Positions 44,853 to 53,539 are shown, counted from the first letter of the stretch. The stretch: 64,000 nt of DNA from Pontibacter aydingkolensis (GCF_019443125.1 NZ_JAHYXK010000010.1:62001-126000), one strand, 5' to 3'. The notes: a model not told the origin generated them from the sequence alone. Program-made: numbers and translations.

Positions 44853-45105
44853 AACCCACCCCTAACCCCTCCGAGGAGGGGAATTTTTACTCGTGCTGAG
44901 GTTCCCCTCTCGGGAGCAAGGCCGTTTCATTCAAGCGGATTCTCCCCTTGAGGGGAGCGAGAGGGGTGTTTGCTCTTGCAGAAAAATTGCAATGAAGTTA
45001 ATAATTGGCTTTTCATCTACGATATCAACACCCCTATAATCCCCTCAAGGGGATAGTTTTATCAGAATGAAACGGCCCTACTATTGGGAGGGGTAGGGGT
45101 GGGTT
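44853..45105. mobile_element. MITE-like palindromic element, about 250 bp
   Basis: AACCCACCCCTA (44853-44864) is exactly complementary to TAGGGGTGGGTT (45094-45105). Internal GCCGTTTCATTC and GAATGAAACGGCC form another inverted pair, and runs of CCCCTC/GAGGGG add further stems. It has no coding capacity. It sits between two convergent units in the island. Possibly a non-autonomous element; no target-site duplication was identified. Confidence 0.6.
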
Positions 45106-45155
45106 AATCGGACCACAAGTTTGCCTTGAAAACATAAACTTGGGCTGCTTAAAAG

Positions 45156-46793
45156 CTACTTCTTTATAACAACCTCACCCATATTCTTTGGCATCTCTAT
45201 TTGGCCTTTGGATTTTATCTGTTCAATCACGAATTCGGTGAGTAGTTTGTCAGTTTTGTTGACGTTTTTGCCTTTACCTATTTCATCGTAGTTGTGTAAC
45301 CCTGTCATCATACCGGCATGCGTTACAACCTTATAAGATTTCGAATCGCTTACAGGGGTGTTGCCAATACGCACATTACTGATTCGCTGGCCAATCGGCT
45401 TGGTTAGGTCCATTTCATACTTTATACCTGCCGTTTGAATTAGACCACCCACCGCATTGAGTTTATTATCTGGTCTCAGGTTTTTGGCTGACTGCTCCAA
45501 TGTTTGCTTTAGCTGTGCGCCCGTCATGGTTAGGGTTGCAATTTTGGATGGGTGCGGTAGCAACTTGTAAACGTCTTCGCTTGTGATAGGTCCTTCCTTC
45601 AGGGTAATGCCATAGCCAACTCCCGGAAGCATGGCTACTTCGCCTTTGTAACCTGCCAATAGCATGTTGCCCACCAGCTTATCAAAAGGGCTTTCGGATT
45701 TGTACTGTCTGCCTATTTCATCCTTGCTCTCCCCAACTTTCTCTTCCAGTTTTGATACGTATGGCTGTCGCAGTTCCGCTATCAGTTGCAACACTTCCTG
45801 ATCAGGATTAACCTGGTCATGCCACAACTTGTGGTAGGTCACGTTCACATCCTTTAATTTTTTGTCCACTATCTGCAGTTCTGTTTCGCCTAGCACCGCA
45901 GCATCAGACATTGCTTGCACTATAAAAGTCTGGCCTATTTTTGTAGGCGGTAAAAGTATGTCGTGGCTGTGCGCTCCGATAATCTAATCTATGCCCTGCA
46001 CTTCTTTTGCCATCATATCATCTACAGCTGTACCCTCATGCGATACTACCACCACAATATCCGCTTTCTCGCGAAGTTCAGGCATATACTTTTTAACTAC
46101 CTCCTGCCCCACTTCAAATCTCAGGCCCTTCATATTATTCGGGTTTCCTGTCTTATTCGTGTTTCGGTAACCCACTGAAAGAATAGCCAGCTTTACACCG
46201 TCTACCTCTTTGATAATGTAAGGCTCACCGAAGAGTGGCAGCTGCGTTTTCTCATCAATAATATTGGCAGCACGCATCGGGAAATTCGCCAACTGCTCCA
46301 GTTCCCGTGTCCTTTCCAATCCATAGTCAAAATCATGATTACCGATGGTCATCAGGTCATACCCTACCTTGTTCATCAGCTTTATCATGGCCTCTCCTTT
46401 TGTCAGGTTTGCTAACTGGTCATCCCCGAAGGTATCTCCTCCATCTACTAACAACACCTTATCTGCACCCTTTTCATTGCGGACTTTTTTGATAGCACTT
46501 GCCATGTGGCCAAAACCACCGATAAGCGATGCCTTTCCAAAAGTGATCAAGGTATCGCGCCCTTCATCTCCGGTTTGTGCCGTCGAGTTACCATCCACTG
46601 CCCGGAATGGCATATAAGAGCCGTGCATATCATTGGTATGCAGAATGGTAATCGTTTTTGCATTCGCTTGTGTGTTGTCCATTCTTTGCGAATCAGTAGT
46701 TTGACTGGCTGGAGCCGTAGAGCTTGTGCAGGATGCTGCAAAAAACAGCGGTGCCAAGCCGAATGTCAGGAAATTTTTCTTGTTTAAATTCAT
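45156..46793 (-). pseudogene. 5'-nucleotidase lipoprotein interrupted by one amber codon
   Basis: Read on the minus strand, the frame is open from ATG 46793 to 45156 except for one TAG at 45984-45986. It falls between KEVQGID and IIGAHSHDILLPP, where Tyr would be expected. Upstream are a lipobox (FAASC), TNDMHGSY, DGGDTFGDD and IGNHDFDYG with the catalytic His. Downstream is the substrate-binding domain of UshA-type enzymes. The intact protein would be 545 residues and hydrolyse nucleotides or related phosphoesters. A single substitution, sequencing error or readthrough could each explain it. It is last in the minus-strand operon after the SoxB-like gene. Confidence 0.8.
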
Positions 46794-46854
46794 AGTTTAT
46801 CTGCTTTATAAGTACATCTTAAATTCTGTTATTTAAAGACTGCTATCATAGTAT

Positions 46855-48294
46855 TTATACTGCTTCAAACGTGCCTCGTAAGTTTACCTCAACTGGCGAG
46901 TTATTATTTAAAAACTGCAACATGGCGTCAATGGCCTTTATACCTGATTCTTGCCTGTTAGTACCATACTTCTTGCTTATCCCCTGCTCAGTAACGAAGG
47001 CAGCTTTATAGTTTTTACTCAAGATTACCTCTTCATCATCCACAAAAAGTTTTTGGATGCGCGTACCTTTCGGAGCCTCGATTTTGATAAATGCCTTCAA
47101 ACCTAGACACCGTTTCACATAGCCTCCTAGCTGGTTGTATGCATCAGGGGCAAATGTCCTTTCTAAGTTTTCCTCCAGCATTTGCCACAACTCCTGTCCT
47201 GTAATCTCTGCTGTTTGAACCGGCGGGTTCATCGGGATAATATTATACAAGTCGTTAAGCGTTACTGGCCCTGGCACAATTGGAGCACCGTATCGCCACC
47301 CATTCGAAAAAGCGAGTTCAGCTCCTGTTGCCGAAATCATACTTTGAAGCAGGAAATTATCCATTGTAGCCTCAAGGATATTATTCCTGTCCAGATGTGT
47401 GGTGACTTGCCCTACTTCCTGTTGCAATTTTTCCTGAAATGGCGCTGTCGCTTCTTGCACCAGCTTTTCAACAGCTGCATCGGCTGGCAAATCATCTGAT
47501 ACCTCCACCATCTCATGTGTAAAGTCTGTTATTTTCCCATCTTTCACCGTCAGGTCTAAGCGGCCTAAAAAAGAGCCATGGCAACCAGATTCAATCACAA
47601 TGGTGTTGCCTTGCATTATGGGTTGTTGCGTTCGGTAATGGGTATGGCTGCTGAGGCAAACATCCACACCAGGTACTTCTGAGAGCAATTTCATATTCTG
47701 AGGAAAGCCCAGATGCGAGATCAGTACAATCAAGTCAGCGTTTTCTTCTTTTTTCAGCTTTTTGATATAACCCGGCAGTTCGTCGTTTCCGAGGGTAAAA
47801 TATAGGCCCTTGCTGAAATGCGGGGGCATGGTTTTGTCTACAATATTGCAGGCAATGCCTATCACGCCAACCTTAAGGCCATTCACTTCTTTTAAGATAT
47901 ATGGATTATATACCAGCTCATCCGTCTGCTTATCGTAAATGTTTATGGCCAGCATGGGGTAGTTCAGCGCTGCAGTTAACTTCCGAAACTGCTCAGGTCC
48001 ATAGGCAAACTCCCAGTGGGCTGTCATGGCATCAAGGCCTAAAGCGTTTAGTACCGGAAGCATCACTTCGCCTTTTGTATGCACAGCCGGATAGGTGCCA
48101 TGAAACGTATCGCCACAGTCCAGGGTTAGTATTGCCCCTTCCTTTTCTTGTCTTAGCTTGTTTAAATACCCTGCAATTCGAGAAAATCCACCGGCTTTGC
48201 GGTACACTTTCTTTCCTCCCTCCCAAAACATTTCCTGATGAGGCTCTAAATAGGCATGGCTATCGTTTAGCTGTAAAATGGTCAGTTTTTTCAT
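46855..48294 (-). CDS. SoxB-like metallophosphoesterase without signal peptide
   Basis: The 479-residue protein belongs to the 5'-nucleotidase/SoxB superfamily: D11/H13, DCGDTFHG (59-65), AHWEFAYG, ISHLG and SSHTHYR supply the di-metal site. The GNHE motif of nucleotidases is AHWE here (92-95), with Trp at the catalytic His, as in SoxB (GHWEFTYG). The C-terminal NLERTFAPDAYNQLGGYVKR also recalls SoxB. Unlike SoxB it has no export signal. SoxB releases sulfate from SoxYZ-bound thiosulfonate; no SoxYZ is encoded here. It is second in a minus-strand operon after the porin. Confidence 0.78.
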   Translation of the reverse strand: MKKLTILQLNDSHAYLEPHQEMFWEGGKKVYRKAGGFSRIAGYLNKLRQEKEGAILTLDCGDTFHGTYPAVHTKGEVMLPVLNALGLDAMTAHWEFAYGPEQFRKLTAALNYPMLAINIYDKQTDELVYNPYILKEVNGLKVGVIGIACNIVDKTMPPHFSKGLYFTLGNDELPGYIKKLKKEENADLIVLISHLGFPQNMKLLSEVPGVDVCLSSHTHYRTQQPIMQGNTIVIESGCHGSFLGRLDLTVKDGKITDFTHEMVEVSDDLPADAAVEKLVQEATAPFQEKLQQEVGQVTTHLDRNNILEATMDNFLLQSMISATGAELAFSNGWRYGAPIVPGPVTLNDLYNIIPMNPPVQTAEITGQELWQMLEENLERTFAPDAYNQLGGYVKRCLGLKAFIKIEAPKGTRIQKLFVDDEEVILSKNYKAAFVTEQGISKKYGTNRQESGIKAIDAMLQFLNNNSPVEVNLRGTFEAV

Positions 48295-48338
48295 AGTATA
48301 GGTTGAGGTTGCTTCTACTTATAATCTCCATTCGGCAA

Positions 48339-49871
48339 TTAAAATTGGTAATTCATCACAAAGGTGTAATGCGACATATTTACCTTGTTCTCTATAAATC
48401 GTGGGTCACCAAAAGTTTCTCCTCTAGCACCTTTATACACGTAAAGGCCCTGCAAAACCAGTCCATCTAAATAACCTTTTAAGGCATAATTCGCCATTAT
48501 ATTAAGCTGACTGTAAGATGGCATAGCATACTTGCTTTGTCTAGCGTTTTTTACACTTGGGGTATCAAAAAGGCCATATCCTATACTTGCTTTCCATTGT
48601 GGGTGCAGCTTTAAGTCGGTTTTAAGGGCAATGCCTTTACCAGCAGCTCCACCCTCAAAGCGCTCTCTTGGTAAAAAGGTGTAAAAAGGCTCAATCCCCC
48701 ACTCTCTCGGAAACAGAAACCTGTCTTTGTCTGCTATTTGGGTATAGTTCAGGCTAGTTTCTACTTTCTTTGTTTTAAAACCCAACCTCCCACTATACAG
48801 CCATGTTTCTGCACCTTTAGGCATATATGCTTTCAGCGAGTCTGCATTCCCCCCATTGCCAGACACTTTTTGGTAACCAGCCTGAAAGCCAAGCACAATA
48901 CTTCTGCTTTTATCCTGATTTACTGGTATGGCAACATCAGTTTGGGAAAAGGAAAGGTTAAACAGGTTGTCCACGTAATAGTGCCACAAAACAGTTTTAA
49001 TATTTTGGGTAGGTTGATAGGTAACATTGGCAATGGCAACGCCATCGCTGTTTATATTCCCCACGTACTGCGAGGGCTTCCCGTACACGCTGCGAGCTGC
49101 CGGAATAGAACCGATGCTTTCTTCTACACTAAACCAGTCGGCTGTGGAACGTGGTCCAAAACCAATAATATAGCCACCGTTAAAGCTCAGCTTCTCCAGC
49201 TCATTGTACTCTACCCAAATCCCATTAACGAGTGTAGGTCGCATTCTTCCGTCTTGTGGGTTGATGAACGGAGTATTAATTTTTTGCCTACCTACCGTTA
49301 CTTTAGATGTGTTGAAAGAATAACGCAGGTATAGATTCTCCAGCCTGCCTAGATCATGCCGGTCATCAGGGTCAAGCAGGTCAAAGTTTCCTATTTCGTA
49401 GCGGCTCTTAAAACCCGTTTCGGGGTCTGTTCCTAAGTTGCTAGACCAGACATTGAAGATGAAAAAACCGCTTACCCCAACCTGAAAACCATGAAACATG
49501 GCAGACTCGTAACCCAGCCCTGTGCCTAATGCCAGGGAATGGTAGTCAGGTAAATCCCCCTCATTGTTAGTATACATAAACAGGTTACGCACCTGCCCAC
49601 TGAATTTACCCTGCTTCAGAAATGCTTTTAAGGTTGGCGGGGGTAAATCTTTTTTTATAGATGCTTGTGCAGTTATTGTATCAAGTGCTTGAAAGGTGTT
49701 GGCACTGTTTACCTCTATTTTTTCTTTGACTTGAGTATTTTCTTCTTTTTTAATGTCCTGTATTATGCTTTGGGCTTGCACCGAGCCCAATTGTGCTATT
49801 GTAGCAGTAATCACCAAAAAAACGCCTCTGGATATATTACGGCATAAAATAGCTGAATTTGTATGCACCAT
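48339..49871 (-). CDS. OprD-like outer-membrane porin, copy 2
   Basis: The 510-residue protein has a signal peptide, a charged N-terminal linker (about 35-70), then a beta-barrel homologous to copy 1: TPFINPQDGRMRP, FGPRSTADWFSVEESIG and FLFPREWGIEPFYTFLPRERFEG in shorter pieces, ending with Phe (MNYQF). It heads the minus-strand operon porin - SoxB-like - 5'-nucleotidase. Its upstream region is shared with tsdA and includes a Crp-type box that is palindromic and could serve both directions. The substrate may be a sulfur anion. Confidence 0.8.
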   Translation of the reverse strand: MVHTNSAILCRNISRGVFLVITATIAQLGSVQAQSIIQDIKKEENTQVKEKIEVNSANTFQALDTITAQASIKKDLPPPTLKAFLKQGKFSGQVRNLFMYTNNEGDLPDYHSLALGTGLGYESAMFHGFQVGVSGFFIFNVWSSNLGTDPETGFKSRYEIGNFDLLDPDDRHDLGRLENLYLRYSFNTSKVTVGRQKINTPFINPQDGRMRPTLVNGIWVEYNELEKLSFNGGYIIGFGPRSTADWFSVEESIGSIPAARSVYGKPSQYVGNINSDGVAIANVTYQPTQNIKTVLWHYYVDNLFNLSFSQTDVAIPVNQDKSRSIVLGFQAGYQKVSGNGGNADSLKAYMPKGAETWLYSGRLGFKTKKVETSLNYTQIADKDRFLFPREWGIEPFYTFLPRERFEGGAAGKGIALKTDLKLHPQWKASIGYGLFDTPSVKNARQSKYAMPSYSQLNIMANYALKGYLDGLVLQGLYVYKGARGETFGDPRFIENKVNMSHYTFVMNYQF

Positions 49872-50028
49872 TATCTATTGTTAATAAGTAAAAACTAATT
49901 ATTCGACTGAATTATTACGGCTAAAACAATAATCAGCTTAAACTTTATAGAAGTTTACCCTTAAATAATTATTAAGCAATTAATACTGTATTAGTATTGC
50001 AATATGACTTTTACCAATTAGTCTGTTT

Positions 50029-50042
50029 GTGACAAAAGTCAC
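50029..50042. promoter_or_regulatory. Crp-type box GTGAC-AAAA-GTCAC between porin 2 and tsdA
   Basis: A perfect palindrome. The centre lies 29.5 bp before TAAATTAG (50065-50072), a -7-like element for tsdA. In the minus direction only a weak match (CAATATGA, complement side) lies at a similar distance. Confidence 0.75.
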
Positions 50043-50106
50043 GTACAACGCAAAGTTTGAAGCCTAAATTAGTATTCAGTTATATAGGCCACTTAAAAAG
50101 AAAAGT

Positions 50107-51189
50107 ATGAAACAGAATAAAGATCAGGAGTTTGGAGGAGTCCTTGTTAAAATAAGCAGAATAGTTAGCCTTATTACATTTGCGGTTGTTCTGCTGCTAG
50201 GGCTTGTTATTTTACTGCTTGTTAGTCCTACTTCTGTAAAACTTCCAGAGTTTGCCCAAAGCAATACTTCAGACACTATTGTTGATGCCATTGCTGCAAA
50301 CACTACCGAGGCCCCTGCAGATGACATGTGGCATGCTGCGGATATTGATGAATTGCCAGCCACACCAGAGGGAGACCAGATTCGGTACGGACGTGAGTTA
50401 ATTGCTCATACTGCCCAGTATTTAGGTCCAGAGGGAAGTGTGTTACAAATATCTAACGGCATGAACTGCCAGAACTGCCACCTCGATGCCGGCACCAAGC
50501 CTTTTGGTAATAATTATTCGCGTGTAGCATCTACCTATCCTAAGTTCAGGGCAAGATCTGGAACCGAAGAGGATGTTGTAAAACGTGTGAATGATTGCTT
50601 TGAGCGTAGCTTAAATGGTCAGCCACTAGAAGCAGATATGAAAGAGATGCAGGCTATTGTTGCCTACATTAACTGGGTAGGTAAAGACGTAAAGAAAGAT
50701 GAAAAGCCAAAAGGGGCAGGCTTGATAGACATTGAGCTACTAGATAGAGCAGCCAGCCCAGAAAAAGGAAAACTGATTTATGCCCAGAAATGCCAGGTTT
50801 GCCATGGAGAAGAGGGAGAAGGACAAATGATGGCTGATGGCAAGGAATACCAGTACCCTCCACTTTGGGGTAAGCATAGCTACAACAATGGCGCTGGCTT
50901 ATATCGCTTGTCGAACTTCGCAAAATATGTAAAAGCCAACATGCCATTAGGAGCTACATATGATCGTCCGCAATTAACAGACGAGGAGTCATGGGATTTG
51001 GCAGCTTATGTAAACTCTATTCCACGGCCTGTAAAAACATCAGACAATACCAAAGGGAAAGATTGGCCAGATATCTCCAAGAAACCATTTGACCACCCAT
51101 TTGGTCCTTATGCTGACTCATTTAGTGAAGAGCAACATAAGTTTGGCCCATATCAGGAGATTATAGCTGCAAAGGAGAAGAAAAAGTAA
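50107..51189 (+). CDS. tsdA: Thiosulfate dehydrogenase TsdA-like diheme cytochrome c
   Basis: The 360-residue protein has one N-terminal membrane helix (about 19-39) and a periplasmic diheme region. Heme 1 is CQNCH (121-125), and Cys164 in VNDCFERSLNG is its likely sixth ligand, the hallmark of TsdA. Heme 2 is CQVCH (229-233) with N278-M279 (ANMPLG) as candidate ligand pair. TsdA joins two thiosulfates to tetrathionate or catalyses the reverse. It lies behind a Crp-type box and ends at a 21-bp hairpin. Direction of catalysis cannot be read from sequence. Confidence 0.9.
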   Translation: MKQNKDQEFGGVLVKISRIVSLITFAVVLLLGLVILLLVSPTSVKLPEFAQSNTSDTIVDAIAANTTEAPADDMWHAADIDELPATPEGDQIRYGRELIAHTAQYLGPEGSVLQISNGMNCQNCHLDAGTKPFGNNYSRVASTYPKFRARSGTEEDVVKRVNDCFERSLNGQPLEADMKEMQAIVAYINWVGKDVKKDEKPKGAGLIDIELLDRAASPEKGKLIYAQKCQVCHGEEGEGQMMADGKEYQYPPLWGKHSYNNGAGLYRLSNFAKYVKANMPLGATYDRPQLTDEESWDLAAYVNSIPRPVKTSDNTKGKDWPDISKKPFDHPFGPYADSFSEEQHKFGPYQEIIAAKEKKK

Positions 51190-51220
51190 CTATTTGCTTT
51201 AAAATTCCCTGTATTTAAGT

Positions 51221-51266
51221 AACCCAACCCGCTTGTGTGACAAAAGTCACACAAGCGGGTTGGGTT
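51221..51266 (+). terminator. 21-bp perfect hairpin that also contains a Crp-type box
   Basis: Arms 51221-51241 and 51246-51266 are exact complements with loop AAAA and are followed by TTTTTA. The apex is GTGACAAAAGTCAC (51237-51250), identical to the tsdA operator. It may act as the tsdA terminator and, as DNA, as an operator for the downstream gene; a -7 candidate at the expected distance (51273-51280) is poor. Confidence 0.7.
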
Positions 51267-51330
51267 TTTATATTATCTTGTCTTGCAGAGCTTAATAAAC
51301 TATTAAGTTAAAATTAATCACAAGATAACT

Positions 51331-51699
51331 TTGAAGCGCTATTCATACTACATAAATATGATGATGTTTCTTTTGCAGCTATGCTCGCATATAGTTATTT
51401 GTGCGTTACCCTTTCAAGCAACAGCCGGTGCAAATCATAGTGCATCTAATCCCCGTCAAAACATAACGGTTGTAGCAGAGCAGGAGCCTCAAACTTACTC
51501 CCAGATTTATTTTCAGAACGGTCAAACAGAGGAAGAAACGGAAGAGGAAACCGAAGAATCCAGGCTTTATACAAATCAAGATCACTTTCTTGCATTTGTA
51601 CAGGCCTCTAGCATTGGCCTAACTGTTTCCCAATTCTTAGCATCAGCTTACCACTCTATAGCATACGGAATAGAGCCTGATCCCCCACAAATTGCTTGA
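51331..51699 (+). CDS. Small exported protein ending in EPDPPQIA
   Basis: The frame gives 122 residues from TTG 51331, or 113 from ATG 51358; the start is uncertain. An N-terminal hydrophobic signal ends about ATAGA. An acidic stretch of Glu-Thr repeats follows (EEETEEETEES), then a C-terminal region ending EPDPPQIA, like the 40742-41110 protein. No known family. It lies between tsdA and a SoxB-like lipoprotein gene. Confidence 0.5.
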   Translation: MKRYSYYINMMMFLLQLCSHIVICALPFQATAGANHSASNPRQNITVVAEQEPQTYSQIYFQNGQTEEETEEETEESRLYTNQDHFLAFVQASSIGLTVSQFLASAYHSIAYGIEPDPPQIA

Positions 51700-51863
51700 G
51701 GCAGAACTTTGTCTCACCCCATATCAATTATTTAACCGATCTACTTACCACCTTCGGGGCACAACTACCTGCTGATAAACTGTCATACTACTAAGACTGA
51801 AGTATCTGTGTGGGCTGTACTGTGTCTAAGTTTACTCTACACTTAACTTAAACATCTAATACC

Positions 51864-53519
51864 ATGAAAATTAACCTTAAGAAAACTGCCGGAGCGGTTT
51901 TCCCTTTTATTGCAGCTCTGGTGCTGGGAGCATGCCAGTCTGGAAACTCTGCAAAAACCACAGAAGCACAAGAGTCTTACGTTCAAACCATTACCATACT
52001 ACAAACAGCCGATATCCATGGCCAGATGCTGCCACACCAAGAATTTTTCATAGAAAACGGAGAATTTGTATTTAAAGAGCGTGGAGGTATGGCCAGTATC
52101 CAGACCATATTCAAGCAAGTAAAAGCCGAGAACCCGAACGGAACTGTAATTGTAGACGGTGGTGACTTAATTCAGGGAAGTGCTGTGGCTGCGCTCTCTG
52201 AAGGTAAGGCTATAGCGCCAGTTATTAAGGCAATGGATTATGACTTCCTGATTCCGGGCAATTGGGAGGTGATATATGGAAATGAGAAAATGAGAAGTGT
52301 GCTGCAGGCTTTCGGCAAACCTATCATCTGCGCTAATATCTACGATGAGGCCTCCACAGACATGCTATACCCACCTTATTTTATCAAGGAGGTTAAAGGT
52401 GTAAAGCTTGGGTTTATTTCCTACAATGACCCAGAGGTGCCTATCCGCCAGAACCCTTCTTTTAGCAAAGGCCTCATTTTTAAAGAGCTTGAGGATAATC
52501 TGGAACCACTTATAAAAGAGCTGAAAGAGGAGAAGAAGGTAGATATTCTGTTTTTGGTGACACACCTAGGAATTTCAAAACAAATCTATTTGGCGGACCA
52601 GGAACAGATAAAGGGCGTAGACTTTATACTGGGAAATGACACGCACGAGCGTATTCGCCAGCCCCTAAAACGCAAATATGCACAGGTGCTTGAGCCAGGT
52701 GCCTTTGCCTCATTTGTAGGCCGCCTTGACTTAGATGTGAAAGACGGAAAGATAGTAGGCCAGCGTTATAACCTGATTGACGTGGACCCTGCCAAATACC
52801 CTGCTGACCCAACCGTGAAAAGCATTGTGGAGCGAGAAATGGCCCCATATAAGGCCAAGACTGATCAAATATTAGGCTATACCTCTACTCCTCTTTACCG
52901 CTACCTGGTAGTAGAAAACCCAATGGATAACATGATTACAGATGCCGTGCGCTGGAAAACGGGTGTAGATGTAGCTATTTCAAATGGCTTCCGCTTCAGC
53001 TCCCCTATCGTACCATACGCTTCCAGAAAAGCAGCCATCACCTACAGCGACCTTTGGAACATGCTACCTGTGAATGAGAACGTGAAAACCGGTAAAGCCA
53101 CCGGTGAGCAAATTCAGAAATGGATGGAGAAGGAACTACACAACGTGTTTGCCGAGAAACCGCTTGAGCGTTTCGGTGGCTGGGTGATTCGCTTCTCAGG
53201 GATGGAGCTTAAGTTTAATGCAAATGCTCCGAAAGGGCAGCGTGTACAGTCTATCCAAATCGGTGGCAAGCCACTAGACCCAAAACGTGTGTATACTATG
53301 GCTGCTTGTTTAAGAAGAGGTGAACCTGACGATATGCTTTGCCGCATGCCTGGTGCCACAGACCCTAAGGTGCTGGACTATACCATCCATGATGTGATAA
53401 CAGAGTACCTTGGCAAGAAAGGCACTGTGTCGCCTGTTACTGATGGCAGGGCGGTTGCGCTGGATTTACCAGCACCTGTGCTTTCACAGCTTCCTAACGT
53501 GAACTATGTGTTCCAATAA
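51864..53519 (+). CDS. SoxB/5'-nucleotidase-like lipoprotein
   Basis: The 551-residue protein has a lipoprotein signal ending LGAC (Cys24). The metallophosphoesterase motifs are QTADIHGQ, VDGGDLIQGS, PGNWEVIYG, VTHLG and GNDTHER; a C-terminal substrate domain follows (NMLPVNENVKTGKATGEQ). The nucleotidase GNHE motif is GNWE, so the catalytic His is Trp, a SoxB-like replacement. With tsdA nearby, a sulfur-specific hydrolase in the periplasm is plausible, but no SoxYZ carrier is encoded here. It is followed by a strong terminator that marks the right edge of the island. Confidence 0.78.
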   Translation: MKINLKKTAGAVFPFIAALVLGACQSGNSAKTTEAQESYVQTITILQTADIHGQMLPHQEFFIENGEFVFKERGGMASIQTIFKQVKAENPNGTVIVDGGDLIQGSAVAALSEGKAIAPVIKAMDYDFLIPGNWEVIYGNEKMRSVLQAFGKPIICANIYDEASTDMLYPPYFIKEVKGVKLGFISYNDPEVPIRQNPSFSKGLIFKELEDNLEPLIKELKEEKKVDILFLVTHLGISKQIYLADQEQIKGVDFILGNDTHERIRQPLKRKYAQVLEPGAFASFVGRLDLDVKDGKIVGQRYNLIDVDPAKYPADPTVKSIVEREMAPYKAKTDQILGYTSTPLYRYLVVENPMDNMITDAVRWKTGVDVAISNGFRFSSPIVPYASRKAAITYSDLWNMLPVNENVKTGKATGEQIQKWMEKELHNVFAEKPLERFGGWVIRFSGMELKFNANAPKGQRVQSIQIGGKPLDPKRVYTMAACLRRGEPDDMLCRMPGATDPKVLDYTIHDVITEYLGKKGTVSPVTDGRAVALDLPAPVLSQLPNVNYVFQ

Positions 53520-53539
53520 GAACTGGAGTTTATAAGTAT

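Larger units (their letters stand above)
30660..53520. other. Sulfur-metabolism gene island, probably acquired
   Basis: About twenty genes for sulfur compound uptake, rhodanese/persulfide chemistry, thiosulfate oxidation and export are contiguous. They share GTGAC-N4-GTCAC operators. The 7-mer TATACTT/AAGTATA, frequent in the flanks, is rare here (about ten by eye in 23 kb). No integrase, transposase or attachment repeats are visible. The tRNA-Ser gene is 3 kb beyond the right edge. Limits are approximate. Confidence 0.6.

Noticed and set aside
45984..45986. Programmed recoding (pyrrolysine or stop readthrough) at the TAG
   Set aside because: No stimulatory element is apparent and Tyr fits the position; a point mutation or sequence error is simpler.
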